Source of the DNA: DATDRS01 sp035291605
Lineage (GTDB): Bacteria > Chloroflexota > Anaerolineae > Anaerolineales > UBA6663
Assembly (NCBI GenBank): GCA_035291605.1
Contig: DATDRS010000238.1
Coordinates: 1-10,908 of the forward strand
Length of the DNA stretch: 10,908 nucleotides
Direction: 5' to 3'
Made by a program: the position numbers and the translations under genes. Shown here one piece after another: positions 1-6,009 of the stretch (position 1 is its first letter; every line of letters begins with the position of its first letter). The notes below the pieces were generated by a model. That model had not been told where the DNA came from and searched no databases. It saw only the letters and a list, made by a program, of their open reading frames with translations.

Positions 1-206
1 TTACCCCTGTCACGATACCCCCTCAAGAATTGCCTGGCAAAATAGCGGACGCTCTCGATCATCACCACCACCGCCAGCGGCGCGAGCACCAGCACGATCT
101 CCCCCAGCCCAATCCGCCGGAAGAGCGCGGCGACACAAGCAATGGATACGCCAACGAGCAGTATGAGCGGCAGCCACAAACGCCGACGCAGCGCCGGGGT
201 GTTCAT
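1..206 (-). CDS. Small membrane protein, N-terminal part, cut by window edge
   Basis: An open frame begins with ATG at 206 and runs to the left edge without a stop, giving 68 codons. I do not recognise the family. The visible part begins MNTPALRRRLWLPLILL, a short basic N-terminus, followed by a hydrophobic segment at about residues 10-29. A second hydrophobic segment lies at about 36-50, and then a basic stretch with several Arg residues (FARQFLRGYRDRG). This predicts two membrane helices with both ends probably cytoplasmic by the positive-inside rule. Its ATG overlaps the TGA of the upstream deaminase gene (ATGA, 203-206), so it is probably translated by coupling from the same mRNA. Co-transcription hints at a shared physiological context, but nothing in the sequence gives a function. 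The total length is unknown. Confidence 0.6.
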   Translation of the reverse strand, partial: MNTPALRRRLWLPLILLVGVSIACVAALFRRIGLGEIVLVLAPLAVVVMIESVRYFARQFLRGYRDRG

Positions 207-1594
207 CCGTCTATCATCTTCTTCGCCGCCTGGTTGTGCCGCTCCACCACCCGCCACATATCCACGGTGACCACCTCCCCGTTCTTCACCACAAACTTGC
301 CGTTCACCACGGTGTAGTCCGCCGCTTGCGGCGCGCAGAAGACGACGGCGGCAACCGGGTCGTGCAGTGCGCCCGCGTAGTCCAACCGGTTCAAGTTGAC
401 GGCGAAGAAGTCCGCGCATTTGCCGGGCGCCAGCGCGCCCACGTCGTCCCGCCCCAGCACGGCTGCGCCGCCCAGGGTGGCGATCTCCAGCGCCTCGCGC
501 GCGGACATGACCGGCGTGGTCTTGCCGTCGGCGGTGGAGAGCGACGCCCCTTCGAGCGCGGAACCCAGCCGGGAAAGCAGCATCGCCTGCCGCGCCTCGC
601 CCAGCAGGTGCGAGCCGTCGTTGCTTGCCGAGCCGTCCACGCCCAGGCCCACCTTCACGCCCGCCGTGCGCATCTTGCGGATGGGCGCGATGCCAGAGGC
701 CAGCCGCATGTTCGAGGATGGGCAGTGCGCCACGCCGCACCCGGCGCGGGCGTACACGCCGATCTCCGCCTCGTTGACGTACACCGAGTGCGCGACCCAC
801 ACGTCGTCGTCCAACCAGTCGAGCATCTCCATGTACGCGACCGGGCGATAGCCCAACTTCTGGAGGCAATACTGCTCTTCGTCCTGCGTCTCGGCCAGGT
901 GCGTATGCCGGTGAACCTGGTAATGCCGCGCGAGTTTCGAGGACTGCCGCATGAGGTCGGCGGTGACCGAGAAGGGGGCGCACGGTGCGAGGACGATGCG
1001 GAGCATCGCGCCGGGTTTCGGGTCGTGGTACTGCTCGATGAGGCGCTGCGAGTCTTTCAGGATGAAGGCCTCGTCCTCCACTAGGCGGTCGGGCGGGAGG
1101 CCGCCCTGGGATTCGCCGAGGCTCATCGAGCCACGCGAGGCGTGAAAGCGCACGCCGATTTCCTTAGCGGCTTCAATCTCGTCGTCCAGGCGGCAACCGT
1201 TGGGGAAGATGTAGAGATGGTCGGAAACGGTGGTGCAGCCGGAGAGCACGAGCTCCGCAAGGCCGGTGAGGGTCGAGAGGCGGATCGCCTCCGGAGTCAG
1301 GTTGGCCCAGATGGGGTACAGCGCCTTCAGCCAGTTGAACAGGTTGGCGTCCTGCGCGGCCGGCACCGCGCGCGTGAGCGTCTGATACAGATGATGGTGG
1401 GTGTTGATCAGGCCGGGGAAGAGCACGTGGCCACGCAGGTCAAGCACTTCGTCGGCGGTCGCGGGCAGTTCAGCCGTCGGCCCCACCTGCTCGATGACCC
1501 CCTCGCGGATGAACAAACCGCCGTCGGGGATCTCGCGTCGGCGGTCGTCCATCGTGACCAGGATTTCAGCGTGCCGGACAAGGAGTGTGCCCAT
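203..1594 (-). CDS. 8-oxoguanine deaminase-like amidohydrolase (ATZ/TRZ family)
   Basis: A 463-residue metal-dependent hydrolase, normal length for the cytosolic ATZ/TRZ deaminases. The N-terminal beta-sandwich (MGTLLVRHAEILVTMDD) leads into the TIM barrel with the HxH metal motif in GLINTHHHLYQTLTRAVP (H66, H68). Further metal and catalytic residues are H232 and E235 in HTHLAET, H269 in VAHSVY, and D320 in GLGVDGSASND. The block around NTHHHLYQTLTRAVPAAQD together with LYPIWANLTPEAI is, from memory, characteristic of 8-oxoguanine deaminase, which converts 8-oxoguanine to urate plus ammonia. A related substrate such as a triazine, guanine or isoguanine cannot be excluded without structural comparison. 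ATG at 1594 is chosen because GGAGG lies just upstream and a longer frame starting at 1651 would begin inside the -35 box. The downstream membrane protein overlaps its stop codon. Confidence 0.86.
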   Translation of the reverse strand: MGTLLVRHAEILVTMDDRRREIPDGGLFIREGVIEQVGPTAELPATADEVLDLRGHVLFPGLINTHHHLYQTLTRAVPAAQDANLFNWLKALYPIWANLTPEAIRLSTLTGLAELVLSGCTTVSDHLYIFPNGCRLDDEIEAAKEIGVRFHASRGSMSLGESQGGLPPDRLVEDEAFILKDSQRLIEQYHDPKPGAMLRIVLAPCAPFSVTADLMRQSSKLARHYQVHRHTHLAETQDEEQYCLQKLGYRPVAYMEMLDWLDDDVWVAHSVYVNEAEIGVYARAGCGVAHCPSSNMRLASGIAPIRKMRTAGVKVGLGVDGSASNDGSHLLGEARQAMLLSRLGSALEGASLSTADGKTTPVMSAREALEIATLGGAAVLGRDDVGALAPGKCADFFAVNLNRLDYAGALHDPVAAVVFCAPQAADYTVVNGKFVVKNGEVVTVDMWRVVERHNQAAKKMIDG

Positions 1595-1622
1595 AGGCCT
1601 CCAGCGTTTGAGAATATACGCC

Positions 1623-1651
1623 AGTGTAGCAAATGCGGTGAGGGGCGTCAA
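1623..1651 (-). promoter_or_regulatory. Sigma-70-like promoter of the deaminase gene
   Basis: Read on the minus strand, TTGACG (1646-1651) is followed by exactly 17 bases and then TACACT (1623-1628). TGC stands directly before the -10, making it an extended -10. The expected transcript start near 1616 leaves a leader of roughly 22 bases carrying GGAGG before the ATG at 1594. The match in sequence, spacing and position makes this the most convincing promoter in the window. Confidence 0.7.
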
Positions 1652-1684
1652 TCACAATCCCCACCCCGGGGGGCGCAAACAGGG

Positions 1685-1706
1685 GGCAGGCATGGGGATG
1701 CCTGCC
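1685..1706. repeat. GC-rich hairpin, GGCAGGCAT / ATGCCTGCC
   Basis: Perfect 9-bp arms (1685-1693 and 1698-1706) enclose a GGGG loop. It lies in the 152-bp gap between the folD stop and the deaminase start, 41 bp past folD. It could end folD transcription, but no T-run follows on the minus strand, so a classical intrinsic terminator is doubtful. A copy of a dispersed palindromic repeat is equally possible. Confidence 0.6.
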
Positions 1707-1746
1707 TGCGGACGCGATTGGGTTTGAGGGGCGGGGTTTACCGCCC

Positions 1747-2631
1747 TTACGGTTTGCCGTCGGCGATCTCCGCGCCGCGCAGGGTGTTTTTGAGGAGCAT
1801 GGCGATCGTCATTGGGCCAACGCCGCCGGGCACAGGCGTGATCCCGCCCGCGACTTCCTTGACTTCTTCAAACGCCACGTCGCCCACCAGCCGGTAGCCG
1901 GATTTCTTGGACTTGTCTTCGACGCGGTTGATGCCGACGTCAATCACCAGCGCGCCGGGCTTGACCCAATCCTTCTTCACCATCTCGGCGCGGCCCACGG
2001 CGGCGATGAGGAGGTCCGCCGAGCGGCACACGGCGGGCAGGTCCTTGGTGCGGCTGTGGCAGATGGTCACGGTGCAGTCGCGGTGCAGGAGGAGCATCGC
2101 CGCCGGCAGCCCGACGATGTTCGAGCGCCCCAGCACGACGGCGTTCGCGCCCTTGAACTGCGCCCCGGCTTCTTCGAGCAGGACGATACAGCCCGCCGGG
2201 GTGCACGGGACGAAGAGCGGCTGGCGGCCCTTCATCGAGAGCCGCCCGATGTTGATCGGGTGAAAGCCGTCCACGTCTTTCTCGATGCTGACCGCCTGCA
2301 GGACCTTCTCCTCGTTCAGTCCGTCGGGCAGCGGCAGCTGGACGAGGATGCCGTGCACTTTCGGGTCGGCGTTGAGCTGCCGCACCAGGTCTTCGACTTC
2401 TTGCTGGGTGGCCGTCTTCGGGAGTTCGTAGCCGAAGGATTCGATGCCGACCTCGCCGCACGCCTTACGCTTGTTGCGCACGTACACCTGCGAGGCCGGG
2501 TTCTCGCCGACGAGCACCGCCGCCAGGCCAGGGCGCGATTTGCCCGCCGCCGCGCGCTTCTCCACCTCGGCGGCGACCTGCGCCCGGACTTTCGCGGCGA
2601 TGGCGTTTCCGTCCATCAATTGAGCAGCCAT
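1747..2631 (-). CDS. folD: Bifunctional methylenetetrahydrofolate dehydrogenase / cyclohydrolase
   Basis: A 294-residue cytosolic FolD, typical length. It interconverts 5,10-methylene-THF, 5,10-methenyl-THF and 10-formyl-THF, supplying one-carbon units for purines, formylmethionine and thymidylate. Catalytic-domain residues are all present: Y50 in SQVYVRNKRKAC, K54 and K56, Q98 in LVQLPLPDG, and D121 in DVDGFHPINIG. The numbering matches the E. coli enzyme remarkably well. The NADP-binding Rossmann part contains VVLGRSNIVGLPAAMLL and CHSRTKDL, then LIAAVGRAEMVK, GALVIDVGINR and the C-terminal GGITPVPGGVGPMTIAMLL. ATG at 2631 is preferred over frames opening farther upstream because AGGAG lies five bases before it and the protein then starts at the usual MAAQLMDG. 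Its upstream leader carries a strong inverted repeat. The neighbours on both sides are co-oriented but unrelated by pathway. Confidence 0.98.
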   Translation of the reverse strand: MAAQLMDGNAIAAKVRAQVAAEVEKRAAAGKSRPGLAAVLVGENPASQVYVRNKRKACGEVGIESFGYELPKTATQQEVEDLVRQLNADPKVHGILVQLPLPDGLNEEKVLQAVSIEKDVDGFHPINIGRLSMKGRQPLFVPCTPAGCIVLLEEAGAQFKGANAVVLGRSNIVGLPAAMLLLHRDCTVTICHSRTKDLPAVCRSADLLIAAVGRAEMVKKDWVKPGALVIDVGINRVEDKSKKSGYRLVGDVAFEEVKEVAGGITPVPGGVGPMTIAMLLKNTLRGAEIADGKP

Positions 2632-2652
2632 AGATACTCCTGATTGGATGCA

Positions 2653-2691
2653 TTGAGAAACCCGGTTGCTTGCAGAAACCGGGTTTCTCAA
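2653..2691. repeat. Perfect 15-bp inverted repeat with GAGAAACCCGG core
   Basis: The arms TTGAGAAACCCGGTT (2653-2667) and AACCGGGTTTCTCAA (2677-2691) pair perfectly around a 9-base loop. It sits 22 bp upstream of the folD start, inside its predicted 5' leader. The same core recurs three times at 5090-5148, so this is a repeat family in this genome and not a one-off. There is no T-run on either side, so I do not call it a terminator. Confidence 0.85.
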
Positions 2692-2712
2692 GTAGGTTGC
2701 CAGTCTTGCAAA

Positions 2713-2740
2713 AATATACCTTGAAACTCCCGGCCCCAAA
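2713..2740 (-). promoter_or_regulatory. Possible folD promoter
   Basis: On the minus strand TATATT (2713-2718) is a five-of-six match to the -10 consensus. At 16 bp spacing the upstream hexamer is TTTGGG (2735-2740), a poor -35. The position would place transcription start near 2706 and put the 2653-2691 hairpin in the folD 5' leader. The call rests mainly on the -10 box. Confidence 0.35.
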
Positions 2741-2851
2741 CGTGATGATGATCACCTTTTGCCGGTTACGTTCTGGACAAATTTGGGCGAGGAACCGGGG
2801 TTGGGCCAGGCCCGGTGAATCATGGAGACAATCTTTTTGCCCCGCATTCGT

Positions 2852-4900
2852 TTACGGGCGCCAGGCGGGGTGATAGTCCTGGGCCGCGTCGTCGGTCAGG
2901 CGCGTCTGCTGGCCGCCGCTGGAGGCCATGATGTAGATGTCGTGATTGGCCGCGTCGCGCCACGACTCAAACGTGATCCACTGGCCGTCGGGCGACCAGT
3001 CGGGCGTGTCGTTGGGGCCGCGCTGGGTGAGCGTCACCCAGCCAAAGCCCACTTGATCCCACTGCACCACGACGATGTGCTGGTTGACCACGTAGGCCAC
3101 CAAGTCTCCCAGCGGTGACCAATCAGGCGAAGTCGCAATCTGTTCGCGGGTCACCTGGTCGGGATTGGAACCGTCAAACGTCCCATCTTTGTACACCCAA
3201 TACAGCGTGGGTTGACCCGCGCGCGAGGTGTTCATGAAGACCAACCGCTCACCGCCCGGCGACCAGCTCGGCTGGCTGTCCTTCGACCGGGGCTGGCTGA
3301 GGGCGCGGGCGTTGCCGCCGTTGTCGCCCGCCACCAGGATTTGCGGGCGGGTGTTGTCGAGGAAAGTGAACGCGATGCCCTGCGGCGACCAGTCGGGGTC
3401 GAATACGCCGCCCGCGCGCGTGATGAGCGGCTGGATGTTGCCGCCGTCGGCATTCATCCCGTAGATCGCCGCGCGCGGATATTGATCGGTCTTGCGGTTG
3501 CAAGGCGTGACGAAGAGCAGACGCTGGCCGTCGGGAGACCAGGCAGGCTGGCAGGCGCCATCGGGCAGGCTGGTCAACCGCTTCTGGTTCGCGCCGGTCA
3601 CATCCATGATGAAAATCTGCGGCGCGCCATCCCGCTCGCTGACGAAAGCGATCTGCCCTTGCCCGCCGCCGACCGGCGTTTGCGCCGGCGTTGGCGTGTC
3701 CGCCGGCGCCGCCGTGTCGGTCGGCGGAGGCGGCGCCATCGGCGTGGCGGTGGCTGACTCAATTGTCACCGTGGCTTGCGCCACTACCACAGCCGCCTCC
3801 GTATCGGTTGGCGCAGGCGGTGCTGTGGCCGTCGCCGGCGGCAGAGTCGCCGTGGGCGGAGTCTGGCCGCCGATTATGCCTGAGAAGTACAACGCAGCTG
3901 CGCCCCCCACGCCCAGGACGACGAGGCCGATGAGCAGCGCCGGGAGCCAGCGGCTGCCCTGCCTGGCTGGCACGGTTCCGGGCGGCGTGACGGCCGGCGC
4001 GGCCCCGCGCGCCGCCTCTGGGATGGGAGTAGATGGTCGCGTCGGCGTCGGGACCTCGGCCGCGCGGGTCTTCGTGGTCGAGGGCGCCGGGCGGCCGGCA
4101 GGCGCAATGCCCCTGGCGAAGTCTGCCGCCGTTTCAAAGCGGTCTTCGGGCTTGACCTCCAGCGAGTGCTCGACGGCGTTGGAGACGATGTCTGTGACGG
4201 ACGGGTTCAGCTCACGGATCGGGATCAGGTCCTTGTTCCCCATCGCGCGCTCAAGGCTGTCCACCGGCATCTGCTTGGTGAGCATGGTGTAGAGCGTCGC
4301 GCCGAGGGAGTAAATATCCGTGCGCGGATCGGTGCGCCCCACGCCGTATTGCTCCGGCGGCGCATAGCCCGGCGTGAGGGCTTTCGCGCCCACGGTCGTG
4401 GACTGTGACGTGTCGTAAATCTTGGCGAGGCCGAAGTCCACCAACACCGCGCGGCCATCGGGCGTGATTTTGATGTTGCCCGGCTTGATATCACGGTGGA
4501 CGATGGGGGGGATGCGGTTGTGCAGGTACTTCAGCGCGTCGAGGAGTTCGAGCGCCCAGCCGACGACCTTATCCTCAGGCAGCGGCCCGGGCGCGCGCTC
4601 CAGGATCTGATGCACATCCTCGCCCCCGACGAAATCCATCACCAGGTATTGCCCCTGGCCGGGGATGACGAAGTGATCGGTGACGCGCGGCAGATGGGGA
4701 TGGCGCAGCGAGGCCAGCAGGACGGCCTCGCGCTTGAACTGGCGCTCGGACTCGGGCGAGACGAACAGATTCTCCTTGATGGCGACCTCGACGCCCAGGT
4801 TGTCGTCGTAGCCCCGGTAGACCGCGCCCATGCCGCCGTGTCCCAGTTCCTCACGGATGCGGTAACGATCGTGCAAGAGCGAATCGAGTTCGAGAGTCAT
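2852..4900 (-). CDS. Membrane Ser/Thr protein kinase with C-terminal TolB-like beta-propeller
   Basis: A 682-residue Hanks-type kinase. Kinase domain, about residues 12-266: glycine loop LGHGGMGAVYRG (19-30), K42 in VAIK, catalytic HRDIKPGN (135-142, D137), DFG at 155-157, and an activation segment rich in Ser/Thr (TSQSTT, 164-169) ending in APPEQ (180-184). A Pro/Thr/Ala-rich juxtamembrane stretch follows, then one membrane helix at about 319-344 and a second low-complexity Pro/Thr stalk (347-411). From about 417 to the end there are six repeats marked by AWSPDG, DWSPQG, SWSPGG, DWSPLG, DWSPDG and AWRP, as in TolB/WD40-like propellers. The topology predicts a cytoplasmic kinase and an extracytoplasmic sensor, with the propeller replacing the PASTA repeats of PknB. 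ATG at 4900 is chosen for GGAGAGG just upstream and because the kinase fold starts there. The ligand and substrates are unknown. Confidence 0.95.
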   Translation of the reverse strand: MTLELDSLLHDRYRIREELGHGGMGAVYRGYDDNLGVEVAIKENLFVSPESERQFKREAVLLASLRHPHLPRVTDHFVIPGQGQYLVMDFVGGEDVHQILERAPGPLPEDKVVGWALELLDALKYLHNRIPPIVHRDIKPGNIKITPDGRAVLVDFGLAKIYDTSQSTTVGAKALTPGYAPPEQYGVGRTDPRTDIYSLGATLYTMLTKQMPVDSLERAMGNKDLIPIRELNPSVTDIVSNAVEHSLEVKPEDRFETAADFARGIAPAGRPAPSTTKTRAAEVPTPTRPSTPIPEAARGAAPAVTPPGTVPARQGSRWLPALLIGLVVLGVGGAAALYFSGIIGGQTPPTATLPPATATAPPAPTDTEAAVVVAQATVTIESATATPMAPPPPTDTAAPADTPTPAQTPVGGGQGQIAFVSERDGAPQIFIMDVTGANQKRLTSLPDGACQPAWSPDGQRLLFVTPCNRKTDQYPRAAIYGMNADGGNIQPLITRAGGVFDPDWSPQGIAFTFLDNTRPQILVAGDNGGNARALSQPRSKDSQPSWSPGGERLVFMNTSRAGQPTLYWVYKDGTFDGSNPDQVTREQIATSPDWSPLGDLVAYVVNQHIVVVQWDQVGFGWVTLTQRGPNDTPDWSPDGQWITFESWRDAANHDIYIMASSGGQQTRLTDDAAQDYHPAWRP

Positions 4901-4930
4901 GGCCTCTCCAAAGATGGGGATGCGGCGGAT

Positions 4931-4936
4931 ATTATC
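4931..4936 (-). promoter_or_regulatory. Possible extended -10 for the kinase gene
   Basis: On the minus strand TGC-GATAAT gives an extended -10 (five of six) about 30 bp upstream of the kinase ATG. The region where a -35 would lie (4954-4960) is poor and falls in the GTAGGGGCG repeat element. The position fits a short leader with GGAGAGG before the ATG at 4900. Confidence 0.42.
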
Positions 4937-4949
4937 GCACAGATTAGGA

Positions 4950-4971
4950 GTAGGGGCGAAGCATCCGCTAC
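4950..4971. repeat. GTAGGGGCG...CGCTAC imperfect palindromic element
   Basis: GTAG at 4950-4953 and CTAC at 4968-4971 flank a centre in which GCG (4956-4958) can pair with CGC (4966-4968), leaving a GGG bulge. From memory, GTAGGGGCGAAGC-type strings are common dispersed sequences in some bacterial genomes. The wording resembles the GGTGGGGGCGGGGTTCATC segment inside hemD. The assignment as a repeat copy is inference from a single window. Confidence 0.4.
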
Positions 4972-5089
4972 ACGAAGACCCTGAACTCACCAGACGGCCA
5001 TTGGCGGAGGCTTCGCTCTTACGTGCGCGACGAGCCTCGGCGGCAGAGATGACGCTACTGGCTTACACTCTTTGAAGATGAGCCGATAA

Positions 5090-5148
5090 AGAAACCCGGC
5101 TTCATATGAGTAGCCGGGTTTCTCGAAAACCATCATCCGAGAAACCCG
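5090..5148. repeat. Three alternating GAAACCCGG copies forming two exclusive hairpins
   Basis: AGAAACCCGGCT (5090-5101) pairs perfectly over 12 bp with AGCCGGGTTTCT (5112-5123). The second copy can instead pair with the third: CGGGTTTCTCG (5115-5125) with CGAGAAACCCG (5138-5148), 11 bp perfect. The two stems share bases and cannot form together. The core is the same as in the folD-leader repeat at 2653-2691. Confidence 0.8.
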
Positions 5149-5183
5149 CAGATTGCCACGGATTTTCTCTGTGAAAATCTGCG
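5147..5183. repeat. AATCTGCG palindromic segment
   Basis: CGCAGATT (5147-5154) pairs with AATCTGCG (5176-5183). Nested inside, GATTTTC (5161-5167) pairs with GAAAATC (5173-5179) around a five-base loop. From memory, strings of this kind (CACGGATTTTCTCTGTG with AATCTGCG) recur between genes in many environmental bacterial genomes. It directly abuts the GAGAAACCCG copy, so the two repeat types are joined end to end. Confidence 0.55.
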
Positions 5184-5262
5184 TGATCTGAGGATAAGCA
5201 GCCCGGTCTGAACGGTAGTGAAATCTGCACCAATTGTCACCGAAAACCTGGATAAAACTCAC

Positions 5263-5291
5263 TTGACCATTGTCGCTGTGAATAGTATGTT
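5263..5291 (+). promoter_or_regulatory. Sigma-70-like promoter of the heme operon
   Basis: TTGACC (5263-5268), a 17-base spacer, and TATGTT (5286-5291) give five and four matches to the consensus hexamers in an unusually AT-rich stretch. Transcription would start near 5298, about 50 bases before the regulator's ATG. The overlapping TAGTAT at 5283-5288 is an alternative -10 but would leave only 14 bp of spacing. Confidence 0.55.
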
Positions 5292-5301
5292 GGGGAACAA
5301 T

Positions 5302-5315
5302 TGCATAGTTATGCA
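5302..5315. promoter_or_regulatory. 14-bp palindrome TGCATAGTTATGCA, possible operator
   Basis: Two 6-bp arms, TGCATA and TATGCA, flank a GT centre immediately downstream of the predicted transcription start and ahead of the HTH regulator gene. This location and symmetry suit a dimeric regulator blocking its own promoter. That the neighbouring protein binds here is inference. Confidence 0.45.
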
Positions 5316-5348
5316 TACTTTTGTTTCGATGTGCGTATTTTTAGAAAA

Positions 5349-5987
5349 ATGGAAAGTAAACATAACGAAACCCTTGTGGACTGGCTCACCCTAAAACAGG
5401 CGGCGCACAAGCTGGGTGTGCATCCCACCACCCTGCGTCGGTGGGCCGATGCGGGTGAAATCCTCGTCATGCTGACGCCCGGCGGCCATCGGCGGTTCGC
5501 AATGGCAGATGTAGAACGCTTCGCCGAGGAGCGGCGGCGGTTGAGGACGATGCCCGGCCTGGAGCAACTTTGGGCCGAACAGGCGCTCACCCAGGCCCGC
5601 CGTGAGATCGTGGCTCACCGCGGCGAGCATTGGCTGGCCATTTTTGACGAGCAAGACCGCGAGCAGAAGCGTCAACTGGGCCGCCGGCTGATGGGGCTGA
5701 TACTCCGATACGTGGCGGTGAATGAGGGAGGGGAGATTCTTTTAGAAGAAGCCCGCGTCATCGGACGCGCCCACGCCGAGAACGCGCTGGGGTTAGGCCT
5801 GTCGCTGGTCGAGGCGCTGCAGGCCATGCTCTTCTTTCGCGACACAATGGTCGAAGTCGCCATGCAACTGCCGGAAGTCGCCCACGTCCGGCCCGAGGCC
5901 AATCAGCGCCTATTGCGCCGCATCAACACCCTCCTCAACGCGGTGCAGCTCGCCATTGCCGACGCCTACGAGCAAGCCAGAAAGTGA
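5349..5987 (+). CDS. MerR/excisionase-type HTH regulator with all-helical C-terminal domain
   Basis: A 212-residue protein, probably a cytosolic transcription factor. Residues 13-58 form a winged HTH: LTLKQAAHKLGVHPTTLRRWADAG is the helix-turn-helix and LTPGGHRRF (42-50) the wing, as in MerR-like and excisionase-like DNA-binding domains. Residues 65-212 look entirely helical, with no cysteine, and carry His residues in IVAHRGEHW, IGRAHAEN and EVAHVRPE. The pattern LEEARVIGRAHAENALGLGLSLVEALQAMLFFRDTMVEVA (given in parts: EEARVIGRAH, LGLSLVEALQAML) recalls the RsbRD N-terminal sensor domain, a tentative match. ATG at 5349 is chosen because it starts near the HTH; it lacks a clear ribosome site. 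A TTG at 5301 in frame would lie on the palindrome. It heads the hem cluster, 22 bp before hemA, so regulation of tetrapyrrole synthesis is the natural inference. Its ligand is unknown. Confidence 0.85.
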   Translation: MESKHNETLVDWLTLKQAAHKLGVHPTTLRRWADAGEILVMLTPGGHRRFAMADVERFAEERRRLRTMPGLEQLWAEQALTQARREIVAHRGEHWLAIFDEQDREQKRQLGRRLMGLILRYVAVNEGGEILLEEARVIGRAHAENALGLGLSLVEALQAMLFFRDTMVEVAMQLPEVAHVRPEANQRLLRRINTLLNAVQLAIADAYEQARK

Positions 5988-6009
5988 ATCCCTTCATCCT
6001 CGCACGCCT

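Larger units (their letters stand above)
4901..5348. other. Divergent intergenic region made of repeat fragments
   Basis: This 448-base stretch separates the minus-strand kinase from the plus-strand heme operon and holds no convincing gene. From left to right I see a kinase promoter candidate, a GTAGGGGCGAAGCATCCGC element (4950-4968), a GAGGCT/AGCCTC inverted repeat (5007-5012 with 5033-5038), three alternating GAGAAACCCGG copies (5090-5148), and a palindromic segment around AATCTGCG (5147-5183). It ends in an AT-rich promoter and operator-like palindrome from 5263 on. Base composition shifts clearly towards A+T after about 5220. Confidence 0.8.

Noticed and set aside
236..1084. Long plus-strand frame opposite the deaminase gene
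   Set aside because: It is a His/Arg/Val-rich shadow of a well-supported enzyme on the other strand, caused by high GC.
2742..2755. GTGAT-GATG-ATCAC palindrome upstream of folD
   Set aside because: Only 5-bp arms in a repetitive GATGATGATCA context. Too weak to call an operator.
4987..5316. 109-codon minus-strand open frame in the divergent intergenic region
   Set aside because: Its codons run straight through the repeat blocks (PQITQIFTEKI, EKPGYSYEAG), it crosses the plus-strand promoter and it has no family match. It is read-through of repeats, not a gene.
5301..5348. TTG at 5301 as the start of the HTH regulator
   Set aside because: It would add MHSYAYFCFDVRIFRK, lies at the predicted transcription start and on the palindrome. 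ATG at 5349 gives the normal domain start, though its ribosome site is also weak.
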